This document shows, one piece after another, positions 42,145 through 51,002 of a stretch of DNA of 64,000 bases. The stretch's first letter is position 1. Each line of letters begins with the position of its first letter. Position numbers and translations under genes: made by a program. Source of the stretch: Berkiella_A sp964633725 (GTDB lineage: Bacteria; Pseudomonadota; Gammaproteobacteria; Berkiellales; Berkiellaceae); NCBI GenBank assembly GCA_964633725.1, contig CAZWHY010000002.1, positions 1 through 64,000 of the forward strand, written 5' to 3'. Below the pieces are notes generated by a model. It was given only the letters and a program-made list of their open reading frames with translations, did no database searches and was not told the DNA's origin.

Positions 42145-44274
42145 ATGGCTAAGATTCAGATGGAAAAACAAATGAAACAAAAGGGTTATCGTATTCTGGT
42201 GATAGGCGAATCAGTCTCAAGTCAAGCGCTGGGAAAAAAACTAGTCGAGCATCCTGATATTGAGGCAATCATCACAAGCGCAGATCTATCTGAGAGTTGT
42301 CGTATATCTGTTGAGCAAAAAATAGATATCATTATTGTTGATTTTTTCCTAAAGGATGGTACAGCGCTAGATTGTTTACAGCATCAAAGTTTAACCAACA
42401 AACAGAACAAAGCGGTTATTGTTTTGATTGAGTCCGCTTCTTATCCTATGATTTTTTGTGCTTATAGAAAAGGGGCGCATCAAGTCGTTGTAAAAGATAA
42501 ATCGCAACAGTACATTGGCCTGATCCAAAAAATCATCAGCAGACTTTATAAATACCAAGATAATGACTCTAATGCGCCTGGTGCACGTGTCAATATTAAC
42601 CACGCGATGATAGGGCTTGATTTGCAGTACAAAGTTAAATTTTTAAACGCTGCAGCGGTAGGCTATATGGGGAAATCATTTTCTGCATTAATCGGAAAAG
42701 ATATGCTTCAAGTGATGCCAGGGTTAGATAAAATTGAGCAAGACTTGATTATTGAGAGTTTGGGGTTAGCAAAGTCAACAAAGCAACCGCAACCGATAGG
42801 TGCTATTCGGATGGCGAGTATTGAGCACGATTTAGCCAAAGTGGATTTAATCGTGCATCCTATATTTTCTAAAGGGGATACGGTTAGTCATTTTATTGTT
42901 AGCATGCAAGAAAGTGTTATGGCACAAGGGAATCGTGCTACGCATGAATGGATGCAGAACATGGACAGCTTGACGGGCACATTGAATCATGAGGCATTTC
43001 TGAATCGACTTAATCACATATTATTGTATAGCGAAAGGTATGAGCAAGGTTGTGCTGTTTTGCATTTAGATGTGGATGGGTTTAAGGCGGTAAATGATGC
43101 ACTGGGGTATGCATTAGCTAATCAGTTACTTAAAATGATTGCTAATAGAATCAAAGGTATTATTCGAGAGGTGGATGTTATCTCTAGAGTGGGCGCAGAT
43201 GAATTTATTTTGGTTTTAACACACACGGATAAACCAGAAGACTCAGCCCGGTTGGCAGACAAAATTATGCGGGTATTTAAAGCCCCTTTTATGTTAGAAG
43301 GGGTTGATCATTTTTTAACATTGAGTATTGGTATTGCTTTATTCCCCAGTGATGCTAAAAATATGGAGAGCATTTTACACTGTGCTAGTGGCGCGTTGTC
43401 TGTGGCTAAAAGTAAGGGCAAAAATAACTACCAGTTTTACAAAGCGGATGTTACCCGCTCTGCAACCAATGTTGTTTCTTTGGCAAATGATTTACATGTC
43501 GCCCTAGAGAGAAATCAATTTGAGTTATATTTTCAACCGCAGGTGAGTGTGACAGATTTTCACGTTATAGGTTTAGAAGCCTTGATTCGCTGGCATCATC
43601 CAGAAAAAGGAATGATATCGCCAGCATTATTTATTCCAATAGCAGAGCAAATGGGTATGATCTGTGATATAGGGCAGTGGGTTATAGAAGAGTCGTGTCG
43701 AAGCATTGTTTTATTTGAAAAAAGTGGCTACAAAGATTTTATTTTAGGGGTTAATTTATCCGTTAATCAGTTTATGCGAGAGCAATTTCTTAGCGAGATT
43801 GATGAGTGTATTGAACGTTATAATGTCTCCCCTTCCAGAATTGAATTTGAAATTACCGAGTCTATATTTGCACATGATTCGTCTTATATTATACAAAAAT
43901 TGAATATGCTTAAAGCAAAAGGCTTCCAATTGGTGATGGATGACTTTGGTACTGGGTACTCTTGCCTTAGTTATTTGACAGACCTACCTTTGGAAGGGAT
44001 TAAAATTGATCGGGCATTTGTGCAGGCGATGGATGGTGCGGATAAAAATAAATTCATTGGCATTGTTTCTGCCATTATTACGTTAGCACAGCAATTAGAG
44101 ATTAAAACTCTGGCAGAAGGCATAGAAAGTCTTGAGCAGGCGCAATATTTAGCAGCGTTGGGTTGTGACCACTTACAGGGCTTTTATTTTTCAAAGCCCC
44201 TTTCTATGGTGGATTGCTTACATTATTTGCAAAAATCTTCTATGCAAGCAAAGCCAGACGCTAAAGCGAGTTAG
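42145..44274 (+). CDS. REC-PAS-GGDEF-EAL signalling protein
   Basis: 709 residues. Residues 14-135 are a receiver domain with phosphorylatable Asp66 (IIIVDFFLKDG) and Lys117. A PAS-like domain follows (about 150-255), then GGDEF (about 265-425) and EAL (about 440-690). The GGDEF signature is GADEF (350-354), a usually tolerated change. The EAL motif is intact (EALIRW, 478) with DDFGTGYSCLSYL, IKIDRAF and EGIES blocks for Mg2+/c-di-GMP. So a phosphodiesterase with possible cyclase or GTP-sensing function. It controls c-di-GMP in response to a histidine kinase not found here. Its end overlaps the convergent pnuT gene by 14 bases. Confidence 0.93.
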   Translation: MAKIQMEKQMKQKGYRILVIGESVSSQALGKKLVEHPDIEAIITSADLSESCRISVEQKIDIIIVDFFLKDGTALDCLQHQSLTNKQNKAVIVLIESASYPMIFCAYRKGAHQVVVKDKSQQYIGLIQKIISRLYKYQDNDSNAPGARVNINHAMIGLDLQYKVKFLNAAAVGYMGKSFSALIGKDMLQVMPGLDKIEQDLIIESLGLAKSTKQPQPIGAIRMASIEHDLAKVDLIVHPIFSKGDTVSHFIVSMQESVMAQGNRATHEWMQNMDSLTGTLNHEAFLNRLNHILLYSERYEQGCAVLHLDVDGFKAVNDALGYALANQLLKMIANRIKGIIREVDVISRVGADEFILVLTHTDKPEDSARLADKIMRVFKAPFMLEGVDHFLTLSIGIALFPSDAKNMESILHCASGALSVAKSKGKNNYQFYKADVTRSATNVVSLANDLHVALERNQFELYFQPQVSVTDFHVIGLEALIRWHHPEKGMISPALFIPIAEQMGMICDIGQWVIEESCRSIVLFEKSGYKDFILGVNLSVNQFMREQFLSEIDECIERYNVSPSRIEFEITESIFAHDSSYIIQKLNMLKAKGFQLVMDDFGTGYSCLSYLTDLPLEGIKIDRAFVQAMDGADKNKFIGIVSAIITLAQQLEIKTLAEGIESLEQAQYLAALGCDHLQGFYFSKPLSMVDCLHYLQKSSMQAKPDAKAS

Positions 44275-44881
44275 TCAATACGAACGCGGTATGGTTTTTT
44301 GTAGCCTCTTCGGATGCTAATAATTCTAAAGAAAGCGTTTTCTTCCAGCGGCAAAACCCCAGTATAGCAAGCCCTAAATAAAACAGTGTTGCAAGCCCAT
44401 GAAAGGGCATGCCTTGCGAAAATTGTATGGCGGCCATCATTGCATCCACTAAAAACCAAAGTATCCAACATTGTAAAAATTTATAAATTAATAATAATTG
44501 TGCGACTAAGCTCAAAATGGTTGTTATAGCATCTAGTGTGGGAATAGGAGAGGGTGTAAAAATAGCCAAACACTGAGCAACAATATAAATTAAGCCGATA
44601 GAGATGCTGCCGCCCCAAAGATAGTGTTTTAAAAAAAGTTGTTTGATTTTATGATTCTGAATGTTAGATGTGCGCCAACGCCATAAACCAACCAGCATAG
44701 AGATTAAGTAAATGCCTTCTAAGATAAGATGCCCATAAATATTTTTTTGCCAATATAAAATAGAATTTAAAATAACGGCAGCGATGCCAATTACCCAGGC
44801 TAGGCGGGCGGCTTTCGTAAAATAATAAGTGGAAGATAGCGATAAACTCGCTCCAATGAGATCTAACGCATTGACTTTCAT
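44261..44881 (-). CDS. pnuT: PnuC-family transporter, thiamine-specific PnuT by context
   Basis: 206 residues with seven predicted helices, the PnuC fold (LAWVIGIAAVILNSILYWQK, GHLILEGIYLISMLVGLWRW, WILWFLVDAMMAAIQFSQG). PnuC homologues carry nicotinamide riboside, but members under TPP riboswitch control are thiamine transporters called PnuT. The TPP riboswitch is just upstream and ends five bases before the ATG, so thiamine uptake is the best reading. Transport is by facilitated diffusion with trapping by kinase. The stop codon overlaps the EAL gene end. Confidence 0.88.
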   Translation of the reverse strand: MKVNALDLIGASLSLSSTYYFTKAARLAWVIGIAAVILNSILYWQKNIYGHLILEGIYLISMLVGLWRWRTSNIQNHKIKQLFLKHYLWGGSISIGLIYIVAQCLAIFTPSPIPTLDAITTILSLVAQLLLIYKFLQCWILWFLVDAMMAAIQFSQGMPFHGLATLFYLGLAILGFCRWKKTLSLELLASEEATKNHTAFVLTNSL

Positions 44882-44885
44882 ATGG

Positions 44886-44998
44886 ATTCCCTACGCTGGC
44901 ATTATCCAGATCAGGTTGTGGGTAAATATATTTATAGAAATATAAATTCTCAGCCATCTATAATATTAAAAAATAAATATAGAGTGGGCACCCCAGAT
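44886..44998 (-). promoter_or_regulatory. TPP riboswitch (THI element)
   Basis: Read on the minus strand: GGGGTGCCCACTC, a variable AT-rich arm, GGCTGAGA (the conserved THI-box core), then ACCC, ACCTGATCTGGATAATGCC and AGCGTAGGGAA. These are the conserved blocks of the thiamine-pyrophosphate riboswitch. The 3' arm contains the ribosome-binding site (TAGGGAA) right before the ATG, so control is probably by sequestering it when TPP is bound. Confidence 0.95.
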
Positions 44999-45039
44999 AT
45001 CATTAAAGAATGTAGAGTTTAACGATATGGTAAAAATTG

Positions 45040-45879
45040 TCAAGCACGGAATAAAATAAGTAATCCAAGACCCAAAATAATGCGATAGATTACAAAGGGC
45101 AATACCCCCATTTTATTAATTATCTTTAAAAAGAAATGGATACACCAAAAAGCGGTTAATGAAGAGACGATAAATCCTAATAAAAAATAAGGCCAAGCCA
45201 CGGTGTTGGTTGAGTGCCATAATTTAAGACTTTCATAGCCGCCTGCCATCAAAATCGTAGGAATAGCCAAAAGGAATGAAAACGTAGCTGCATTTTTTCT
45301 GTTCATGCCCATAAATAATCCCCCGGTTAAGGTGATACCAGAGCGAGAGGTGCCGGGTATGATAGCAAGGACTTGAAATAAGCCAATGACCAATGTATTT
45401 TTTAATGTGGGCTTAGTAGGGGGTTTTAGAGGGGTATGTTTTTGATGAGATGAGATATAGTCTGCGATAAATAACAAAACACCAAAAACAATCGAAGCAT
45501 AGCCAATGACAATGGGAGAGCGTGCAATATTTTCAATATAACCATGCAGCGTTGCGCCTGCTATTGCGACAGGAATGGAGGCCGCGATTAAATACCAGGC
45601 AAGCTTGCTATAATAGCCCATTGGTTGGGCTGATGATTTTGTATTGCCAATATTGAGACTTCGCCAAAACCCATACCACATCCATTTTACTTTATATCTG
45701 AAGTAATAAACCACTGCGACTAGGGTGCCCAAATGTATTGCTACATCAAAAGCAATGCCTTGATCGACGTGATTGGTGAGCAGCGGAAATAAAACCAAAT
45801 GTGCTGAGCTAGAAACAGGCAAAAACTCAGTGATACCTTGTATCAAGGATAAAATTATATAATATAAGCTATCGCTCAT
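45040..45879 (-). CDS. uppP: undecaprenyl-diphosphatase UppP (BacA)
   Basis: A 279-residue integral membrane enzyme that dephosphorylates undecaprenyl diphosphate so the lipid carrier can be reused for peptidoglycan and polysaccharide synthesis. Both signatures are present: GITEFLPVSSSAHL near the N-terminus and IIPGTSRSGITLTGG at about 172-186, with 8 helices. Length normal (about 270-280). The gene at 45887 is seven bases upstream in the same direction and probably co-transcribed. Confidence 0.95.
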   Translation of the reverse strand: MSDSLYYIILSLIQGITEFLPVSSSAHLVLFPLLTNHVDQGIAFDVAIHLGTLVAVVYYFRYKVKWMWYGFWRSLNIGNTKSSAQPMGYYSKLAWYLIAASIPVAIAGATLHGYIENIARSPIVIGYASIVFGVLLFIADYISSHQKHTPLKPPTKPTLKNTLVIGLFQVLAIIPGTSRSGITLTGGLFMGMNRKNAATFSFLLAIPTILMAGGYESLKLWHSTNTVAWPYFLLGFIVSSLTAFWCIHFFLKIINKMGVLPFVIYRIILGLGLLILFRA

Positions 45880-45886
45880 ACCGGTC

Positions 45887-46357
45887 TCACTTTAAATTTG
45901 GTTTTTGAGGGTTGGCAGTGCAAGCAGGGTCATTTTTTTTCAGATCAGCCATAAAAGTATTGTATAGATCGTAAGTACATCGTCCCATGATCTGTCCCCA
46001 TTCAGCTTGTTGCTCAGAAGTTAAATAGCTAGGTAAATTGGAGATGGCTTTATCTAAGCATGCCCCCAAAAATATAGAGGTCAATTTTTGACACTCTGCT
46101 TCATTGGTGTTGAAACATTTTAAAAAATAATGGTTTTTATCGCACAGCGAATCGGGCAATGTTTTCTTCATCCGTGCCATCCAAACATACTTATCAACTT
46201 GGACAATATCTTTCTTTGACGGAATGGGTTGTGCACCTGACATCTCTTGTGTGATCTTAGGGGTGGGGTTCTTCGCGGCATTTTTGGTGAGAACTTCACT
46301 ATAAGATAGCGTACTGAACATGCTGATACAGACGAACAAAAGCAAACGGTTTATCAT
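45887..46357 (-). CDS. exported cysteine-containing protein, unknown
   Basis: 156 residues with a signal peptide (MINRLLLFVCISMFSTLSYS, cleavage around 20). The mature part has Cys pairs (SLCDKNHYFLKC, EAECQK, GACLDK, GRCTYD, PACTAN) likely in disulfides in the periplasm. No family recognised; such small Cys-containing exported proteins recur in Legionella-like genomes. It precedes uppP by seven bases. Confidence 0.65.
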   Translation of the reverse strand: MINRLLLFVCISMFSTLSYSEVLTKNAAKNPTPKITQEMSGAQPIPSKKDIVQVDKYVWMARMKKTLPDSLCDKNHYFLKCFNTNEAECQKLTSIFLGACLDKAISNLPSYLTSEQQAEWGQIMGRCTYDLYNTFMADLKKNDPACTANPQKPNLK

Positions 46358-46610
46358 ATTTTTAAGTCATCTTTTTGGTGATTTAGTCATAGAGCAATGT
46401 CTATTATAAACAGTTGAATGGATGCGGCTCAACTTTTGTTAAAAGTATACGGTGTAAGAAGAGAAGGAGAAAGGATTGTCTAATTATTTTACAAGTTAAT
46501 TGGCTAATCTGGTTTGTGAGATAAAATTGCCGTGGCTGCTGAAGGGATTTCAAAAAATAAAAGTTGATATTTCAATGGCTTGACAATAGAGCATGAACCT
46601 TGGCCAAAAG

Positions 46611-46627
46611 TTGGCACTATGCTTGCT
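46611..46627 (+). promoter_or_regulatory. sigma-54 (RpoN) type promoter of the PEP-CTERM gene
   Basis: TTGGCACTATGCTTGCT matches the -24/-12 consensus TGGCAC-N5-TTGC with exact spacing (GG and GC 12 bases apart). It lies 41 bases before the ATG at 46668. In other bacteria PEP-CTERM genes are driven by RpoN with the PrsK/PrsR pair. TTGACA at 46580 lacks a matching -10 box. Confidence 0.75.
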
Positions 46628-46667
46628 TAGAGATATTTAACAGCAATGCTCATTAAGGGATAAAAAA

Positions 46668-47633
46668 ATGAAAAGGATAACACTGTTATTACTATTTGCT
46701 TCAAGTTTGACTGTGGGACAAGCCATTGCGGCACCAACCTATATAGATGTGTCTGCAACCTCACAAACAGGAGGGAGCGGTACAGGGATACTGATGGGCG
46801 GAGATGTTGATACATTTACAACTATTTTTACTCAAATGGGCTTATTTGCAGATACCACAACCACTCAGTATGACACGGATGGGAGTGGCACATTAACCGT
46901 TGGTGATAGATTCATTGATACCGGGCATGCTGCGGTGACAGACCTATTGCCACCTTTAGGGGATGATGAAGGGTTAGGGGTTATTTCTGAATTGACCATT
47001 GCTTGGTCAGGTTTAACAGGCTCTGCCACTTCAGCATTGACTCCCGTTGGGCCAGAATTGGTACAAACGATTGCCTATGATACCAACAATACAACATTTA
47101 GCTTTTATTTCCATGGCGATGCTGGCGGTCCTGATGGTGCGCCCAATGGCGATTTTGGTAGCATCGGCTCAGGCGATAATACCGGATTTACGGATGGGCA
47201 AAAAGTGCTAGAAATTGCAATTAAGGGTGGTACCGGAACCAATAAATTTGATTTGGGCGGTGGCTTTTTAACCGGCTCTTCTGTGCTGCAAGGCGAAGTG
47301 ATATTTGCATTGGACGATTTCTGGTGGTTCGATAATGGCGACGGTGTTGTTAGTGCGGGTGATAAAGACTTTAATGAATTATTAGGCTTAGCACTCCCCA
47401 TTACATTGAAATCAAGTATTGATCAAAATACAGATGATACATTGCTAGATACATCAGGGGCAGGTAGCCCGGGTCCACAAGGTTTTGGTGATGAGCTCTT
47501 CAAAGTGCACTCAACGCATGATGGTAGTATAGATTTTAGTGTCCCTGAGCCCGGTACTTTAGCTTTGCTTGGATTAGGACTCGTGCTAGTCCCCGTAATC
47601 AGACGGAGTATTTTAACCAAAAAACTTGTCTAA
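46668..47633 (+). CDS. PEP-CTERM-sorted surface/exported protein
   Basis: 321 residues. Signal peptide MKRITLLLLFASSLTVGQAIA. The mature part is Gly/Thr/Asp-rich and beta-strand-like, with Asp-containing repeats (DTDGSGTLTVGD, DNGDGVVSAGDKD) similar to calcium-binding loops. The C-terminus SVPEPGTLALLGLGLVLVP and following RR is a textbook PEP-CTERM sorting signal (VPEP, membrane helix, basic end), processed by exosortase. Such proteins act in biofilm/floc matrix. A sigma-54-type promoter lies upstream. The exosortase is not in the window. Confidence 0.9.
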   Translation: MKRITLLLLFASSLTVGQAIAAPTYIDVSATSQTGGSGTGILMGGDVDTFTTIFTQMGLFADTTTTQYDTDGSGTLTVGDRFIDTGHAAVTDLLPPLGDDEGLGVISELTIAWSGLTGSATSALTPVGPELVQTIAYDTNNTTFSFYFHGDAGGPDGAPNGDFGSIGSGDNTGFTDGQKVLEIAIKGGTGTNKFDLGGGFLTGSSVLQGEVIFALDDFWWFDNGDGVVSAGDKDFNELLGLALPITLKSSIDQNTDDTLLDTSGAGSPGPQGFGDELFKVHSTHDGSIDFSVPEPGTLALLGLGLVLVPVIRRSILTKKLV

Positions 47634-47675
47634 ACAACAGGTATCACGAAAACAATGACTTGAGGGGAAGGAACT

Positions 47676-47918
47676 ATGTGGCATCACAAGACAAAAGTAG
47701 GGACTTTCTGGATCGTTGAGTCTGAAGATACTCATGAATATTACTTAGGGTTTGATGGCGATTCTTTAGGCCAATATAAGAGGCTGGAAGAAGCGATTAA
47801 ACATATTAATGAGCATGAAACCGGTGAAATGAAGTGGGATATGAGTACCCTATCGGACTTACCGGAAGATCTTTCAGCTTGGCAAGATGGCGAACCAGAT
47901 AATTGGGGTGACATCTAA
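47676..47918 (+). CDS. small acidic hypothetical protein
   Basis: 80 residues, acidic, with a fold suggested by GTFWIVESEDTHEYYLGFDG and SLGQYKRLEEAIKHINEHET, perhaps a short alpha/beta domain. GGGGAAGGAA lies before the ATG. The gene is 42 bases downstream of the PEP-CTERM gene and ahead of a terminator, so it may be part of that unit. No family recognised. Confidence 0.6.
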   Translation: MWHHKTKVGTFWIVESEDTHEYYLGFDGDSLGQYKRLEEAIKHINEHETGEMKWDMSTLSDLPEDLSAWQDGEPDNWGDI

Positions 47919-48326
47919 GTCGTCGCTTTTCCTCAAGCATTCACATCAATTCCAAAATATCTAACAAAAAAAAAGCCCGAATCGGGCTTTTTTGTTTATT
48001 GTGCAGGAATGCGTGTATACGCCTGCCGTTTTAGAGTGTGTTTATTTATAAACAGATTAAAATTAAGTACTAATTCACCAATAAAAGCAAAACAAAGCGA
48101 CTCAATCCTTGCTCGGCCTGCCATATTTAAGCTAAGATAACGAGCTTATTAGTGGTGTAGAAGTATGTCTCCATAAAATCAAACTTAAAAGAAGTTAACT
48201 AACTTCTTGCGTGTGGTTTGGCTGCCTGATTTTGCCCATTTAATCTGAGTGTAAACTAATTGAGTATTGTAGGGTGTGGTGCACTTTAGTGTAGCGATGC
48301 CTAAATCGAATAACAAGGGGAAAACC
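47919..48326. other. intergenic stretch before rpmE
   Basis: Begins with the terminator at 47966-47995, then contains a small palindrome GTTTATTTATAAAC near 48038 and AT-rich DNA. The rpmE promoter should lie at the right-hand end; I do not see a strict consensus pair. No gene is supported. Confidence 0.4.
47966..47995. terminator. rho-independent terminator
   Basis: A-run, GCCCGA, A, TCGGGC, TTTTTTG. Perfect GC stem with a tiny loop, extended by A-T pairs. It ends the PEP-CTERM/hypothetical unit and could work in both directions. Confidence 0.92.
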
Positions 48327-48563
48327 ATGAAAGCTGATATTCATCCTAAGTATAAAGAAGTTGAAGTCACGTGTAGCTGCGACAATAAATTTTTCACAAA
48401 ATCCACAATAGCTGGGGATACGTTAAAAATAGAAGTTTGCAACGAGTGCCATCCATTTTACACCGGTAAAAGTAAAATCATGGATACGGAAGGCCGTGTG
48501 GATCAATTTATGCGTCGTTATGGCTCTTTAAAGGCTGACAGCGAAGAAAACAAGGACGCTTAA
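48327..48563 (+). CDS. rpmE: 50S ribosomal protein L31
   Basis: 78 residues. The ATG at 48327 is chosen since AAGGGGA lies six bases upstream and the protein then starts MKADIHPKYKEVEVTCSCDN, the L31 N-terminus. The sequence keeps the zinc-binding Cys set (CSC at 16-18, CNEC at 37-40, with HPFYTGKSKIMDTEGRVDQF following). So it is the Cys-containing, zinc-binding L31 form. Confidence 0.95.
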   Translation: MKADIHPKYKEVEVTCSCDNKFFTKSTIAGDTLKIEVCNECHPFYTGKSKIMDTEGRVDQFMRRYGSLKADSEENKDA

Positions 48564-48599
48564 TTCTTAAATATATTGTAATCGCGAATAGGTGAACGA

Positions 48600-49907
48600 A
48601 TGACCAAAGAGTTAAAAGAAAGTGCGTTAGCTTACCATGCTGAGCCTTGCCCTGGTAAATTAAGCATTAATATTACCAAGTCCACAGAAACACAAAGAGA
48701 CTTGGCTTTGGCATATACGCCAGGTGTTGCAGAGCCTGTTCGCGAGATAAAAGCGGATCCAGATTTAGCTTATAAATATACAATCAAAGGGAACCTCGTC
48801 GGTGTTATTACCAATGGCACGGCTGTTTTAGGTTTGGGTAATGTGGGGCCATTGGCTTCAAAACCGGTAATGGAAGGTAAAGCGGTTCTTTTTAAGCGGT
48901 TTGCAGATATCGATGTATTTGATATTGAGATTGATGCTGAGAATCCTCAAACTTTTATTAATACCGTTGCCAGAATGGCACCGACTTTTGGTGGTATTAA
49001 CCTAGAAGATATTAAAGGCCCCCAATGTTTTGAAATTGAGCAAGCTTTGATTGAACGCTTGGATATTCCTGTGTTTCATGATGACCAACATGGTACGGCC
49101 ATTATTATTGCGGCGGGTATTTTAAATGCTATTGAACTACAACAAAAATGTCTAGATAAAGTCAAGGTCGTTTGCTTGGGGGCAGGGGCGGCAGGTATTG
49201 CCTCTATGCGTTTATTGATTTCGATGGGATTGCGTCGTAATCAAATTCTTATGGTCGATAGAGCCGGCGTGATTCATACGGGACGTTCAGATTTGAATCC
49301 GTATAAATTTGCTTTTGCCGCCGAAACAAAAAAACGCACTTTAGAAGAAGCTCTAGAAGGCGCAGATATATTCATCGGTGTGTCAGGTCCCAATTTGATG
49401 ACCGATCGAATGTTACAATCAATGAATGAAAAACCGATTGTCTTTGCATTGTCTAATCCTGATCCTGAAATTTCACCTGAAATCGCACATGCTGTCAGAG
49501 ATGATTTAATCATGGCAACTGGTCGTAGTGATTATCCCAACCAGGTTAATAATGTTCTATGTTTTCCTTATATATTTAGGGGCGCACTGGATGTGAGAGC
49601 AAGCAGGATTAACCAGGAAATGATGATTGCTGCCGTCATTGCAATTAAAGGAATCGCTAAATTACCCGTTCCTGACATCGTTTACAAGGCGTATGATGAT
49701 GTGGATGAATTGGTTTTTGGGGCAGATTATATTTTACCCAAACCCATGGATCCTCGTTTGAAGACGTTGGTGTCGGCCAGTGTCGCACAAGCTGCCATTG
49801 CGACAGGGGTGGCTAGATTGCCTTATCCAGAACATTATCCGAATATAGAAGATCTTATTCAAGCAGAGGGCAATGATACGCCTTTGCCAGATTCAGAAAT
49901 CGCATAA
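48600..49907 (+). CDS. maeB: malic enzyme (short form)
   Basis: 435 residues. Oxidative decarboxylation of malate to pyruvate with NAD(P)H formation. Motifs: LAYTPGVAEPVREI with the catalytic Tyr, EGKAVLFKRFADIDVFDIE, HDDQHGTAIIIAAGILNA with metal ligands and GAGAAGIASMRLL as nucleotide-binding fold. The C-terminal phosphotransacetylase-like extension of long MaeB is missing; the short form is common in several bacteria. AGGTGA precedes the ATG. It stands directly before mdh, so both enzymes of malate turnover are joined. Confidence 0.93.
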   Translation: MTKELKESALAYHAEPCPGKLSINITKSTETQRDLALAYTPGVAEPVREIKADPDLAYKYTIKGNLVGVITNGTAVLGLGNVGPLASKPVMEGKAVLFKRFADIDVFDIEIDAENPQTFINTVARMAPTFGGINLEDIKGPQCFEIEQALIERLDIPVFHDDQHGTAIIIAAGILNAIELQQKCLDKVKVVCLGAGAAGIASMRLLISMGLRRNQILMVDRAGVIHTGRSDLNPYKFAFAAETKKRTLEEALEGADIFIGVSGPNLMTDRMLQSMNEKPIVFALSNPDPEISPEIAHAVRDDLIMATGRSDYPNQVNNVLCFPYIFRGALDVRASRINQEMMIAAVIAIKGIAKLPVPDIVYKAYDDVDELVFGADYILPKPMDPRLKTLVSASVAQAAIATGVARLPYPEHYPNIEDLIQAEGNDTPLPDSEIA

Positions 49908-49941
49908 AACTTGAAATTTAAATTTATAGGGAAATAAAAAT

Positions 49942-50901
49942 ATGGCTAGAAATAAAATTGCATTAATTGGTGCTGGCAACATTGGTGGTACCTTAGCTCA
50001 CTTAGTCTTGCTTAAAAATTTGGGTGATGTGGTTTTATTCGATATTGCTGAAGGCATACCACAAGGTAAAGCTTTAGATTTATGCCAATGCGGTCCTGTG
50101 GAAGGCTTTGATTGCCAAGCCACAGGCAGCAATGATTATGCTGATATTAAGAATGCTGATGTTGTGATAGTGACCGCAGGTGTCGCTAGAAAACCCGGCA
50201 TGAGTCGTGACGATTTACTTGAAATCAATGCAAAAGTTATGAAATCTGTAGGGGAAGGTATCAAAGCGAACTGCCCCGATGCTTTTGTTATCTGTATCAC
50301 GAATCCGCTAGATGTGATGGTCAATTTATTGCAACAATCTTCTGGTCTGCCTAATCACAAAATTGTTGGCATGGCAGGTGTGTTAGATTCTGCTCGTTTT
50401 AGAACATTTTTAGCTTGGGAATTTGGTGTATCGGTTAACCAAGTACAAGCTTATGTTTTAGGTGGCCATGGCGATACCATGGTGCCATTAACGCAGCTTA
50501 GCAATATTGCGGGTGTTAGCTTAGCGGACATGGTGAAAACCAACAAAATGACCCAAGCGCGCTTAGACGAAATAGTCGATAGAACACGTAAAGGTGGTGG
50601 TGAGATTGTGGGCTTATTAAAAACAGGCTCTGCATTTTATGCACCCGCGACGGCTGCTATTAGCATGGCAGAATCCTATCTATTAGACAAAAAACGCATT
50701 TTGCCTTGCGCTGTTAAAATCCAACCAGGACAATATGGTGTGGAAGAAGCACTATACGTTGGGGTTCCGGCTAAAATTGGCTCTAAAGGCGTAGAAGAAG
50801 TGATTGAAGTTGCGTTGACTGAATCTGAGCAAGCGAACTTGAATGTTTCTATCCAAGCAGTGAAAGATCTGAATGAGGCCGTTCGTAAATTTTCTGCGTG
50901 A
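49942..50901 (+). CDS. mdh: malate dehydrogenase
   Basis: 319 residues, LDH-like (type III) MDH that interconverts malate and oxaloacetate in the TCA cycle. NAD-binding GAGNIGGTLAHLVL at the N-terminus, the mobile loop ARKPGMSRDDLL with the malate-specific Arg, catalytic Asp/His with ITNPLDVMV and VLGGHGDTMVPL. Length is normal. AGGGA precedes the start. It is 34 bases after the malic enzyme stop and is followed by the REP-like repeat. Confidence 0.96.
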   Translation: MARNKIALIGAGNIGGTLAHLVLLKNLGDVVLFDIAEGIPQGKALDLCQCGPVEGFDCQATGSNDYADIKNADVVIVTAGVARKPGMSRDDLLEINAKVMKSVGEGIKANCPDAFVICITNPLDVMVNLLQQSSGLPNHKIVGMAGVLDSARFRTFLAWEFGVSVNQVQAYVLGGHGDTMVPLTQLSNIAGVSLADMVKTNKMTQARLDEIVDRTRKGGGEIVGLLKTGSAFYAPATAAISMAESYLLDKKRILPCAVKIQPGQYGVEEALYVGVPAKIGSKGVEEVIEVALTESEQANLNVSIQAVKDLNEAVRKFSA

Positions 50902-50925
50902 TTTCTATTAAACTTAAGTTTATCT

Positions 50926-50979
50926 AACCTCATCCGACCCTTCGGGCCACCTTCTCCTGACATCAGGAGAAGGCATGAG
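50926..50979. repeat. REP-like palindromic repeat, copy 4 (inverted)
   Basis: AACCTCATCCGACCC, TTCGGGCCACC, TTCTCCTG...CAGGAGAAGG: same layout as 35621-35672, with a TTCTCCTGACATCAGGAGAA palindrome. It sits between mdh and the convergent mrcA, a typical REP position. Confidence 0.75.
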
Positions 50980-51002
50980 AAACAGTACGAATATTAAAAA
51001 CC

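Noticed and set aside
47105..47620. Minus-strand proline-rich frames opposite the PEP-CTERM gene
   Set aside because: Artefacts of the Gly/Asp-rich codons on the coding strand.
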